Of a DNA stretch of 64,000 nucleotides, positions 9,278 to 17,540 are shown piece after piece. Where the stretch lies: positions 1 to 64,000 of the forward strand of contig JBJOHO010000021.1 of the NCBI GenBank assembly GCA_046047615.1, written 5' to 3'. Under the pieces are notes generated by a model that worked only from the letters and a program-made list of their open reading frames with translations, made no database searches and was not told the DNA's origin. A program made the position numbers and the translations under genes. This DNA is from ZC4RG30 sp046047615. GTDB taxonomy: Bacteria; Pseudomonadota; Gammaproteobacteria; Steroidobacterales; Steroidobacteraceae. The first letter of the stretch is position 1. Each line of letters starts with the position of its first letter.

Positions 9278-10399
9278 TCACCGGGGCCTCGCATAGAGGC
9301 CGCCCGGCATCGCTTCGAGCTGTTGTTGCGTTTCGAGGTCGAGCAGGATGGCGGCGACCCGACCGGGAGGAAACCCCGTTCGGGCGACCAGCGTGTCGCG
9401 GCTGACCGGATCAAAGCCCGCGGCATCTAACAGTATTTCGGCTGCGCTGTCCAACTTGGCCGACCTGGGGCGGCTCCCTGAACGCTCGATGATCTGCGGC
9501 GATGATCTGCGATCCTGGGGCAATAGAGGTGCTATTTCGTCGATAATGTCCTTGGCGTCCCGCACCAGGCAGGCACCGGAGCGGATCAGCTCATGGCAGC
9601 CACCGGCCTGTGGATTGCGGGGCGAGCCGGGCATCGCCAGCACTTCGCGGCCTTGTTCCAGGGCATGGCGGGCAGTGATGAGCGATCCACTGCCGGTGGC
9701 GGCCTCGACCACGACGACGGCCAGCGACAGGCCGCTGATGATGCGGTTGCGGCGTGGGAAATGCCGTGGCGACGGCTGCGTACCCCGGGCGAACTCCGAG
9801 ATGCACGCGCCGCTGGCCGCGATCCGGGCGGCCAGTCCGGCATGTTCAGGCGGGTAGACCTGGTCGAGGCCTGTGCCGCAGACCGCGATCGTGGGGCCGG
9901 AGGCGAGCAAGGCGCCATCGTGCGCGGCGGCGTCGATGCCGCGGGCCAGGCCACTGGTGACGACCATGCCGGCGGCGGCCAACTCCAGTGCCAGATCGCG
10001 GGCCAGTTCGCGGCCGGCTGGCGTGGGCTGCCGGGTGCCGACAATGGCGATCTGAGGTCGCAACAAACATTGCGGGTCACCCCGCACGAACAGCAGCGCC
10101 GGCCCCCGTGCCGTGGCGGCGAGGCGTGGTGGGTAGCTGGCAGCCGTGCAGGGCAGGAGGTGGACCGCCTCCTGCTCGAGCCAGGCAAGGTCTTTGCGCC
10201 ACTGCGGATCCGCCGCCGACAGCAGCTCGCAGGCCGCAGGCGGCAGCCCAAGCGCCCGCAGTTCAGGCACCGGCCGGCGCCACAGGGCCGCGGCGGTTCC
10301 CGCCAGGGCTACTGCGGCGTGGAGGTGCCCGGCATGCACGTAAGGCGCGCGGGCGAGGGTCAGCCAGACAGCGAGATCGTCGGAAGCCATGCCGTTCAT
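9278..10399 (-). CDS. dprA: DNA-processing protein DprA/Smf
   Basis: Binds incoming single-stranded DNA and loads RecA during natural transformation; widely conserved even in bacteria not known to be competent. The 373-residue protein has an N-terminal SAM-like region, the Rossmann-type core (IAIVGTRQPTPAGRELARDL, TSGLARGIDAAAH, ISEFARGTQPSPRHFPRRNR, VEAATGSGSLITARHAL) and a C-terminal winged helix (about 310-373). Start is uncertain: GTG at 10408, ATG at 10399 and ATG at 10390 are all in frame with no clear Shine-Dalgarno; I took the first ATG. It follows the LysM lipoprotein gene, separated by a perfect 10-bp hairpin. Confidence 0.93.
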   Translation of the reverse strand: MNGMASDDLAVWLTLARAPYVHAGHLHAAVALAGTAAALWRRPVPELRALGLPPAACELLSAADPQWRKDLAWLEQEAVHLLPCTAASYPPRLAATARGPALLFVRGDPQCLLRPQIAIVGTRQPTPAGRELARDLALELAAAGMVVTSGLARGIDAAAHDGALLASGPTIAVCGTGLDQVYPPEHAGLAARIAASGACISEFARGTQPSPRHFPRRNRIISGLSLAVVVVEAATGSGSLITARHALEQGREVLAMPGSPRNPQAGGCHELIRSGACLVRDAKDIIDEIAPLLPQDRRSSPQIIERSGSRPRSAKLDSAAEILLDAAGFDPVSRDTLVARTGFPPGRVAAILLDLETQQQLEAMPGGLYARPR

Positions 10400-10435
10400 G
10401 ACCGGCACGCTAGAGGCCCGTGCATGACCGTGGGC

Positions 10436-10458
10436 GCGCCAATCGGGGCGATTGGCGC
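10436..10458. other. Perfect inverted repeat between LysM gene and dprA
   Basis: Arms GCGCCAATCG (10436-10445) and CGATTGGCGC (10449-10458) flank the three-base spacer GGG. It sits in the 85-base gap between the LysM lipoprotein gene and dprA. No T-run follows on the minus strand, so it is not a classical terminator. It could be an RNA processing or stability hairpin, a partial attenuator, or a protein-binding site. Confidence 0.6.
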
Positions 10459-10484
10459 TTAACGCGGCTTGACTCCGGCAGTGT

Positions 10485-11732
10485 TCAGGGCGTGATGACG
10501 TAGTCCCCGAGTTTCACCGGCGCACTCACGCTCACGGTGAGCGCGTAGCTCATGCGTTCCTCGGCCCGGAACACCAGCAGCGACCCATTGTGACGGCGCG
10601 GCAGTTCCAGTTTGCGCGAGCCGAGGCACAGCCTGCCCAGGCGCCTGCCGCAGCTGGTGTCCCGCACTTCCGGCTCGACGCTTTCGATGGACAGCACATG
10701 CCCAGCCTCCAGGCCATCACGGCGGCCGCGGTTCACGGCCACCACCTGGTACTGGCCGATGAGCGTCACGCCGTCGACAACGGCGGCGACCTGTCCTTCC
10801 ACGCCGGCGGGTGCGGGCCGCGGCTGCAGGCCGCCGGCGTCTTCGGACTCGATCGGGACCAGCAGGTCGCCGACCAGCGTCTCGCGCACGGATTCGAGCA
10901 ACTGGCCGGTGCTCGTCGCGCCCACGCGCGTGATCCCGGCCACGCCGGTGTGGATCGCCATGTGGCCGAGGTGGCGACCCGTGGCGGGATCCTCCACGGC
11001 CTCGCCCAGCCGCACGACGTTGAAGCGGGTCGGGCCGCCCGGGCGCAGTCCGCGGACATAGACCGTCTGCGGCGCGCCGGCAGTGGCATGACCATCGGCC
11101 AGTGCGGCCACGTAGGCGGCGCTGCGCACCTGCTCACGCGACAGCAGCCGCGGCTTGCCCAGGAAACCGGCGATGGCTTCGGCGGGCAGGGTGGCGATCG
11201 GCGTGCCCAGCGCTTCGCTGCGCATCATGGGCTCGACGCGCACCACGCCGTCGGTGCCGGCGCCGCGTCCGCCCAGACCTGCCCCGCCAGCCGCAGCGCG
11301 TTCCACCAGCAGCCCGGGCAGGCCATCCATGCCCGTGACGAGCACCAGGATGTCGCCGGGGTAGATCAGGTGCGGGTTCTTGATATCCGGGTTCGCGCGC
11401 CACAACTCCGGCCAGCGCCAGGGGTCCTGGAGGTACAGGGTGGAGATGTCCCACAGGGTGTCGCCGGTCTTGACCGTGTAGCGGGCCGGGGCATCAGCCC
11501 GCAGGTCAGGTGTGCCCAGCGCTGAGGTACTGCCCTGCGTTCCGGCAGCCGGCATGCTGCCACGCGCCAGTGCGGCGTCGACCGCGGAGCGTGGTCCGGT
11601 CGCCACGCTGGCGGATGCCGCAGCGACGGGCGCAACCGAGGGTGCGGCGACCCGACGGGTGTCCGTGGCGCAGCCCGCCAGGATCAGGCAGGCGCCGGCG
11701 GCGAGGGCAAGCAGAGGATCTCGGACGGTCAT
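10485..11732 (-). CDS. LysM-domain lipoprotein upstream of dprA
   Basis: Predicted outer-membrane or periplasmic lipoprotein that binds peptidoglycan. The 415-residue precursor has a lipoprotein signal (MTVRDPLLALAAGACLILAGC, lipidated Cys about residue 20), an Ala/Pro/Ser-rich linker, one LysM domain near 85-135 (YTVKTGDTLWDISTLYL, ending IYPGDILVLV), and a long C-terminal region with two beta-rich segments. Proteins of this build sit upstream of dprA in many gamma- and betaproteobacteria. The ATG at 11732 was preferred over one at 11762 because it gives a clean signal peptide and has GGGAG about nine bases upstream. It is divergent from def. Confidence 0.9.
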   Translation of the reverse strand: MTVRDPLLALAAGACLILAGCATDTRRVAAPSVAPVAAASASVATGPRSAVDAALARGSMPAAGTQGSTSALGTPDLRADAPARYTVKTGDTLWDISTLYLQDPWRWPELWRANPDIKNPHLIYPGDILVLVTGMDGLPGLLVERAAAGGAGLGGRGAGTDGVVRVEPMMRSEALGTPIATLPAEAIAGFLGKPRLLSREQVRSAAYVAALADGHATAGAPQTVYVRGLRPGGPTRFNVVRLGEAVEDPATGRHLGHMAIHTGVAGITRVGATSTGQLLESVRETLVGDLLVPIESEDAGGLQPRPAPAGVEGQVAAVVDGVTLIGQYQVVAVNRGRRDGLEAGHVLSIESVEPEVRDTSCGRRLGRLCLGSRKLELPRRHNGSLLVFRAEERMSYALTVSVSAPVKLGDYVITP

Positions 11733-11841
11733 CGGGGCGCTCCCGGGCAGCGGGCCTTCCATGCGGGGCCGCAGTGCCGGCTGTTATAAACTCCGGCAGC
11801 AACAGCGCCCACGCCCCGCCACGGGGTTTGTGGACCGCATC

Positions 11842-11871
11842 ACGCGCCCCCTGTTGAAGACAGGGGCGCGT
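11842..11871. other. Hairpin in the def leader / divergent promoter region
   Basis: Arms ACGCGCCCC(C)TG and CAGGGGCGCGT surround a seven-base loop, with one extra C in the left arm. The hairpin ends 47 bases before the def start, inside the 186-base divergent region shared with the LysM gene. An AT-rich TTATAAA near 11784-11790 lies upstream and could be a -10 element for either gene. No T-run follows, so termination is unlikely; a 5'-UTR structure is more plausible. Confidence 0.45.
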
Positions 11872-11918
11872 CCCCATCTTCACCATTCCTTTCCCGCCGC
11901 GGCTGCAGGTGTCACGTC

Positions 11919-12461
11919 ATGGCCAAGCTCACCATCCTCGAATATCCCGATCCGCGGCTGCGCACCCGGGCCGCGCCGGTCACCGAATTCGACGCGGCCC
12001 TGCGGCAACGCATCGCCGACATGTTCGAGACGATGTACGCCGCACCGGGGATCGGCCTTGCGGCCACCCAGGTCAACTGGCACCACCGCCTGCTGATCAT
12101 CGACATCTCCGAAACCAAAGACCGGCCGCGCGTGTTCATCAATCCGCAGATCCTCAAGGCGGAAGGCCGTGCCAAGGGCCAGGAGGGTTGCCTGTCGGTG
12201 CCGGAATTCTTCGATGACGTGCCACGGGCCGAGCGCGTCACGGTGCGTGCGCAGGACGCGGCCGGCGCGGTTTTCGAGGAAGACTGCGACGGCTTGCTGG
12301 CGGTCTGCCTGCAGCACGAGATGGATCACCTCGACGGCAAGCTTTTCGTCGACTACCTGTCCGACCTCAAGCGCCAGCGCATCCGCAAGAAGCTGGAGAA
12401 AGACCGTCGGCTGCGCGTGCCCCACGAGCCGGCCGCGCAGCCGCACGGACAGCCCATTTGA
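11919..12461 (+). CDS. def: Peptide deformylase
   Basis: Removes the formyl group from nascent N-terminal formylmethionine. The 180-residue protein has all three family motifs: GIGLAATQV, EGCLSVP (metal Cys) and QHEMDHLDG (two metal His and the catalytic Glu). Length is slightly above the E. coli enzyme because of a charged C-terminal tail (KRQRIRKKLEKDRR then a Pro/His-rich end). Its stop codon overlaps the TTG start of fmt, so formylation and deformylation enzymes are translationally coupled, as is usual. Confidence 0.97.
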   Translation: MAKLTILEYPDPRLRTRAAPVTEFDAALRQRIADMFETMYAAPGIGLAATQVNWHHRLLIIDISETKDRPRVFINPQILKAEGRAKGQEGCLSVPEFFDDVPRAERVTVRAQDAAGAVFEEDCDGLLAVCLQHEMDHLDGKLFVDYLSDLKRQRIRKKLEKDRRLRVPHEPAAQPHGQPI

Positions 12462-13414
12462 GCCTCCGGGTCGTCTTCGCCGGTACGCCGGAGTTCGCGG
12501 TGCCGGCGCTGCGGGCCATCGCTGACCAGTTCCCGGTCTCCGGCGTGCTCACCCAGCCTGACCGTCCTGCCGGCCGCGGGCGGCAGCTCGCCGCCAGCCC
12601 GGTCAAGCAGGCGGCGCAATCGCTGGGGCTGCCGGTGCTGCAACCCGCACAGCTGCGGGGCACGGACCCGCCGACGCTCCAGGCCTTGCAGCAACTGCAG
12701 GCGTGGGCACCGGACGTCATGGTGGTGGTTGCCTACGGCCTGTTGCTGCCGTCGGCCGTCCTGCAGTTGCCGCGCGCCGGCTGCCTCAACATCCATGGTT
12801 CGCTGTTGCCGCGCTGGCGCGGCGCGGCGCCGATACAGCGCGCCATCGAGGCGGGTGACGTGCAGACGGGCGTCGCCATCATGCAGATGGACGAGGGACT
12901 CGACACCGGTGCCGTGCTGCGCGAGGCCGTGCTGCCGCTGGCCGGGACCGAGACGGCCGGCGAGGTCCACGACGCCCTGGCCACGCTGGGCGCCCGCGAG
13001 ATTCTTGCCGCGTTGGCGGACGTGGCAGCGGGCCGTGCCCTGCCGCGGCCGCAGCCTCTGGAAGGCGCGACCTATGCGCGCAAGCTGGAGAAGCACGAGG
13101 CCCGCATCGATTGGACGCAGGATGTGCACACGCTCGACCGCCGCATCCGTGCCTTCGATCCTTGGCCCGGCGCGCAGGCGCTGCTGGACGGCGAGATGGT
13201 GAAGGTCTGGCGCAGCGCGGTGCTGTCTTCCCGGCCGGCACCCGAGGGCCTGCCCGCGGGCAGCGTGCTGGGTCTGCGCGAGGGCTACCTGGCGCTGGCG
13301 TGCCGCGATGGTGTGCTGGGTGTCCGCGAACTGCAGCGGGCAGGGCGGCGGCGCGTGCCGGCGGCGGACTTCCTCAACGCCGCCTCCGCCACGCTGCCGT
13401 TGCGCTTCACATGA
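12458..13414 (+). CDS. fmt: Methionyl-tRNA formyltransferase
   Basis: Formylates initiator Met-tRNA with 10-formyltetrahydrofolate. The 318-residue product shows VFAGTPEFAVPALRAI, the folate-site SLLPRWRGAAPIQRAI block (with Asn/His of CLNIHGS just before it), and MDEGLDTGAVL, then a C-terminal OB-like domain. The start is a TTG at 12458-12460 overlapping the def stop as TTGA; no better codon is available without losing the Rossmann strand. rsmB starts eight bases downstream. Confidence 0.96.
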   Translation: MSLRVVFAGTPEFAVPALRAIADQFPVSGVLTQPDRPAGRGRQLAASPVKQAAQSLGLPVLQPAQLRGTDPPTLQALQQLQAWAPDVMVVVAYGLLLPSAVLQLPRAGCLNIHGSLLPRWRGAAPIQRAIEAGDVQTGVAIMQMDEGLDTGAVLREAVLPLAGTETAGEVHDALATLGAREILAALADVAAGRALPRPQPLEGATYARKLEKHEARIDWTQDVHTLDRRIRAFDPWPGAQALLDGEMVKVWRSAVLSSRPAPEGLPAGSVLGLREGYLALACRDGVLGVRELQRAGRRRVPAADFLNAASATLPLRFT

Positions 13415-13421
13415 GGCGCCC

Positions 13422-14786
13422 ATGAGCGCCCCGGGCAGCGCGGTGCTCGCGCAGGCGGCCAAGGCCCTGGTGCTGGTGGTGCAGGAGGGGCGTACCGCCG
13501 AAGACGCACTGGCGCGCCTGGCGCCGACGGCACCGGAGCGCGGCGCCGTGCGTGCCATCCTGGCGGGGACACTGCGGCATTACCTCGCCCTGGCGCCGCT
13601 GGTCGATGCCTTGTTGGCCGATCCCGCGCGCCGGCCGCCGCCGGCGGTCCACGCGCTGCTGGTGGCCGCGGCACATCAGCTGCGCCACTCGCGGGCGGTA
13701 CCGGCCAGCGTGGTCAACATTGCCGTCGATGCCGTGCGCCAACTGGGTCAGCCGCGTGCCAGCGGTTTCGTCAACGCGTTGCTGCGCCGGTTGCTGCGCG
13801 AGGGCGATGCGCTGCACGCGCAACTGGCCGCGCAGCGGCCTGCGGTGGCCACTGCGCACCCCCCTTGGCTCTTGCGGCAGTGGCGCGAGGCCTGGGGCGA
13901 AGCCGCGGTGGCAGCCCTGGTGGCCGCCGGCAACGAGGCACCACCGATGGTGCTGCGCCTCGACCTCGGCCGTGTGCAGCGCGCCGATTATCTGGCGCGC
14001 CTGGCGGCGGCTGGACTGCCGGCCGTCGCAGGCTGGCTGCCCACGACCGTAATGCTCGAACGGGCGCTCCCCGTGGACCAGTTGCCGGGATTCGCCGACG
14101 GCGAGGTCAGCGTCCAGGATGCCGGTGCGCAATGTGCCGCCTGGATGCTGGATGCGCAGCCCGGGGATCTCGTGCTGGATGCCTGTGCCGCGCCCGGCGG
14201 CAAGACCGGCCACCTGCTCGAGCACACGCCCGGCATCGAACTGGTTGCCCTCGACAGCGCCGCGGAGCGCATGGCACGGGTGGAGTCCAACCTGCAGCGA
14301 CTGCGCCGTACCGCGCGCTGCGTGGTGGCCGACCTGCTTGAGCCACCGGACTGGTGGGACGGCAGGCCCTTTGACCGCATCCTGCTGGACGTGCCCTGTT
14401 CCGGCACCGGCGTGATCCGCCGCCACCCCGACATCAAGCTGCTGCGCCGGCCGGCAGACATCGCCGGCTTCGCCGCGGTGCAAGCACGCCTGCTGGCTGC
14501 GGCCACCCGTCTGCTGCGCCCGGGTGGGCGCCTGGTTTATGTCACCTGTTCGACCTTGCCCGCGGAAAACGCCGCGCTGGTGGCGCAGGTGCTGGCGGAG
14601 CCGGGTGCCGCCTTGCGCCGCACAGCGGCGCGGCTGCCGGTCGCGCCGCCGGGGCAAGCGGCCTGGAATGGCGAGGGCGGCGAGTTGCAGCTGCTGGCGC
14701 AACCGGCCTCGGGTGACCTGCGCGCAGCCCATGACGGTTTTTACTATGCTTGCCTGACCATGCAGCGCGAAGTGGCACATGCGTGA
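13422..14786 (+). CDS. rsmB: 16S rRNA (cytosine967-C5)-methyltransferase RsmB
   Basis: SAM-dependent RNA m5C methyltransferase acting on 16S rRNA C967. The 454-residue protein has an N-terminal NusB-like helical domain (about 1-135), then a Rossmann methyltransferase with LDACAAPGGKTGHLLE (SAM), DVPCSGTGVIRRHPDIK (motif IV Cys) and YVTCSTLPAENA (motif VI catalytic Cys). The ATG at 13422 follows the fmt stop by seven bases. The 3' end overlaps the next gene by eight bases, so translation continues into DUF4390. Confidence 0.95.
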   Translation: MSAPGSAVLAQAAKALVLVVQEGRTAEDALARLAPTAPERGAVRAILAGTLRHYLALAPLVDALLADPARRPPPAVHALLVAAAHQLRHSRAVPASVVNIAVDAVRQLGQPRASGFVNALLRRLLREGDALHAQLAAQRPAVATAHPPWLLRQWREAWGEAAVAALVAAGNEAPPMVLRLDLGRVQRADYLARLAAAGLPAVAGWLPTTVMLERALPVDQLPGFADGEVSVQDAGAQCAAWMLDAQPGDLVLDACAAPGGKTGHLLEHTPGIELVALDSAAERMARVESNLQRLRRTARCVVADLLEPPDWWDGRPFDRILLDVPCSGTGVIRRHPDIKLLRRPADIAGFAAVQARLLAAATRLLRPGGRLVYVTCSTLPAENAALVAQVLAEPGAALRRTAARLPVAPPGQAAWNGEGGELQLLAQPASGDLRAAHDGFYYACLTMQREVAHA

Positions 14787-15360
14787 CCGGCGTCGGGGCC
14801 GTTGGCTGCAGGCCATCCTGCTGCTGGCCGGCCTCGTCGCGCCTGCCCTGCCGGCCGCCGAGGCGCTGGAAGGCATCCTGGAGGTGCGTTCGGCCTTCGT
14901 CACGGTGGACCGCGGCGTCTATGAGGTCTCCGCCACCGTCCAATATCCCGTCAACGAGGACATCCGCAAGGCACTGCTGGATGGCGTGACGCTGTCCTTC
15001 GAGTTCCAGTCGCGCGTTTCGGGACAGCGCCGCTGGTGGGCCGATGATGTGATCGTCGATCTCACGCTGGCCCGCGAACTGTCATGGCATGCGGTCAGTG
15101 GCCGCTACGTTGTCCGCGAGAACGACCGTGGTGAACTTGGCAGCTTCCTCACGCTGGAGCAGGCGCTGCAGGCGCTGGGCGCCGTGGAGGGCTGGCCGGT
15201 GGCGGTCGACGCGCAACTCGAGCCCGACGTCGGTTACGAGGTGGCGGTACGTGCCAGCGTGCGGCGCGGCAAGCTGCCGTACGGGCTGCGGACCCTGATC
15301 TGGTGGTCCGGCAACTGGCAGCGCAGCAGCGACTGGTACGTGTGGACGCTGCCGCGCTGA
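14779..15360 (+). CDS. DUF4390 exported protein
   Basis: Protein of unknown function, 193 residues, with a signal peptide (Arg-rich n-region, LQAILLLAGLVAPALPAAEA) and a beta-rich mature part (VRSAFVTVDRGVYEVSATVQYPV, ending WWSGNWQRSSDWYVWTLPR). DUF4390 proteins are characteristically encoded between rsmB and the ntrY-type kinase, as here. It overlaps rsmB by eight bases and the kinase frame by up to 58 bases, so it is very likely part of one message. A periplasmic sensory or accessory role for the kinase is a guess from position only. Confidence 0.85.
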   Translation: MRDRRRGRWLQAILLLAGLVAPALPAAEALEGILEVRSAFVTVDRGVYEVSATVQYPVNEDIRKALLDGVTLSFEFQSRVSGQRRWWADDVIVDLTLARELSWHAVSGRYVVRENDRGELGSFLTLEQALQALGAVEGWPVAVDAQLEPDVGYEVAVRASVRRGKLPYGLRTLIWWSGNWQRSSDWYVWTLPR

Positions 15361-17540
15361 GGAAATCGGCCGGATACCTGCTGGCCGGCAGCGGTGTGCT
15401 GCTGGGGCTGGCCTCGCTGGCACTGCTGGCGCGCAGCACCGAGAACTCCGCCGCCTTCGGGCAATGGCAGCCGCTCATCCTCCTGTTCAACGCCTGCGGC
15501 GTGCTGGCGCTGGCCGTGGCGCTGGCGCGCCAGATCTGGCACCTCGTCAAGGATTACCGTCGGCAGGTCCCGGGGTCACGGCTCACGGTGCGCACCGTGG
15601 GCGTCTTCGGTGCGCTGGTCGTGGGTCCCCTGCTCATCGTCTACCTGTTCGCGCTGGTCTTCCTCAGCCGCGGCATCGACAGCTGGTTCCGGGTCGAGAT
15701 CAAGCAGGGCCTGGGCGATGCCGTGGTGCTGTCGAGGGCCTCGCTCGACCTGCGGCTGCGCGAGCAGGGCCGGCGCATCGAGGAGTTCGCGGCCGAACTG
15801 GGCAACGCCGAGCCGATCGAGTGGTCGATGCTGCTCGAAGCCGAGCGGCGCCGCACCGGTGCGCTCGAGCTGCTGCTGTTCGGGCGCAACGGCGAGGTGC
15901 TGGCGTTCAGCGCCGACGGACTCGGCGGACCCACGCAGTTGCAGGCCCCGCCGGAACTGCTGCTGCAGGTGGCCGATGGCAGTACCTTCCTCAGCCTCGA
16001 GCCGCAGTCGGCCGGGGGCTATCTCAGCCGCGTGGCGGCGCCGCTGCCCGGGACTGCAGGGCCCGGCAGGGTTTCGTTCGTGCTCGCGCTCTACGACGTG
16101 CCGCAGCAGTTCGCGGCACTGGCGGATGCAGTCCAGGCCGCCTACTCCCAGTATGGCGAGCTGTCCGTGCTGCGCGAGCCGCTGAAAAACAGCTTCCGCC
16201 TGACGCTGACGATGGTCCTGCTGCTGACCTTGCTGGTCGCGATCTACCTGGCCATCTTCGCGGCCCAGCGGCTCATGCGCCCGGTGCAGGGCCTCATCGA
16301 GGGCACACGTGCCGTCGGCAAGGGTGATTTCGACACGCGCCTGCCGCTGCCGTCCCACGACGAACTCGGCTATCTGGTGCATTCCTTCAACGACATGACC
16401 AAGCGTCTGCGGCGTACCAGCGAGGAGGCCACGCGCAGCCGCCTGTCGGTGGAACAGCAGCGCGAACGCCTCGCGGTCATCCTGGCGCGCCTGTCCACGG
16501 GCGTCATGGTGCTGGACCCGCAGCTGCGCCTGCAGATCGTCAACGAAGCGGCCGGCTCGATCCTCGGGACGCCACGCCTGGCTGCGGGCGTGGGCGAGGC
16601 CTTGTCCCTGCTCGGGGGCGGCCCGAGCGAGCGGCTCAACCGCTTCGTCTACGAACTCAGCGTCCGTCTCGGTACGGGACACGGCGAATGGCGCGAGCAG
16701 TTCGAGCTGCCGCCGGACCGGGTGCTGCGATGCGCCTGCGCGCCGCTCGACGAGCTGGCTGGCGCGCCGGGTTATGTCATCGTGTTCGACGACATCACAG
16801 ACCTGCTGCGGGCGCAGCGCGAGGCGGCCTGGGGCGAGGTGGCACGGCGGCTGGCCCACGAGATCAAGAACCCGCTGACGCCCATCCAGCTTTCCGCGGA
16901 GCGCCTCCGCCACCGCTTGCAGGGCAAGTTGCCGGGCGAGGAGGCAGAGCTGCTGGAACGCTCGACACACACGATCGTCCAGCAGGTGGAGGCCATGAAG
17001 GGTATGGTCAATGCCTTCAGCCAGTACGCACGGGCGCCGGAGCCCCGCCTGGCGGATTGCGACCTCAACGCACTCGTCATGGAGGTCGCGGAGTTGTATC
17101 GTTCGCAGGACGGTGCGGTCGACATCCGCGTCCAACTCGATCCCGCCCTCGGCCTGCTGCGTGCGGACCGGGAGCGGCTGCGGCAGGTGCTGAACAACCT
17201 TGTCACCAACAGCCTCGAGGCATTGGGAGATGCCCCGGGGCGCTGGGTCGAGGTGGCTACGCAGCGCCTGCATGCAGCCCGCGGCGACGAGGTGGTGCTG
17301 ACGGTCACCGACAACGGTTACGGTATCCAAGAAGAAATGCTCGCGCGGGTCTTCGATCCCTACGTGACGAGCAAACAGAAAGGGACGGGGCTGGGTCTGG
17401 CCATCGTGAAGAAGATCGTCGAAGAACATCACGGATGGATCCAGGCGGAGAACAGGCCCGAGGGAGGCGCGCGCCTGCGCGTCGTGCTGCCGGTGGCGGC
17501 GGGTGAGGGACCCGTGGCGCTCCAGAGGTTTGCAACATGA
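15303..17540 (+). CDS. ntrY: NtrY-like membrane sensor histidine kinase
   Basis: Two-component sensor, partner of the regulator that follows. Three to four transmembrane helices (about 21-45, 55-75, 100-122 and 305-330) bracket a periplasmic sensor region. A HAMP domain follows (QRLMRPVQGLIEGTRAVGKGDFDTRL), then a PAS-like region near 395-500, the H-box AHEIKNPLTPIQLSAERL with phospho-acceptor His about 519, and an HATPase domain (NNLVTNSLEAL, TDNGYGIQEEM, GTGLGLAIVKKIVEEH). The GTG at 15303 overlaps DUF4390 by 58 bases; GTG at 15342 is an equally reasonable start. Its stop overlaps the regulator start (ATGA). Confidence 0.92.
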   Translation: MVRQLAAQQRLVRVDAAALRKSAGYLLAGSGVLLGLASLALLARSTENSAAFGQWQPLILLFNACGVLALAVALARQIWHLVKDYRRQVPGSRLTVRTVGVFGALVVGPLLIVYLFALVFLSRGIDSWFRVEIKQGLGDAVVLSRASLDLRLREQGRRIEEFAAELGNAEPIEWSMLLEAERRRTGALELLLFGRNGEVLAFSADGLGGPTQLQAPPELLLQVADGSTFLSLEPQSAGGYLSRVAAPLPGTAGPGRVSFVLALYDVPQQFAALADAVQAAYSQYGELSVLREPLKNSFRLTLTMVLLLTLLVAIYLAIFAAQRLMRPVQGLIEGTRAVGKGDFDTRLPLPSHDELGYLVHSFNDMTKRLRRTSEEATRSRLSVEQQRERLAVILARLSTGVMVLDPQLRLQIVNEAAGSILGTPRLAAGVGEALSLLGGGPSERLNRFVYELSVRLGTGHGEWREQFELPPDRVLRCACAPLDELAGAPGYVIVFDDITDLLRAQREAAWGEVARRLAHEIKNPLTPIQLSAERLRHRLQGKLPGEEAELLERSTHTIVQQVEAMKGMVNAFSQYARAPEPRLADCDLNALVMEVAELYRSQDGAVDIRVQLDPALGLLRADRERLRQVLNNLVTNSLEALGDAPGRWVEVATQRLHAARGDEVVLTVTDNGYGIQEEMLARVFDPYVTSKQKGTGLGLAIVKKIVEEHHGWIQAENRPEGGARLRVVLPVAAGEGPVALQRFAT

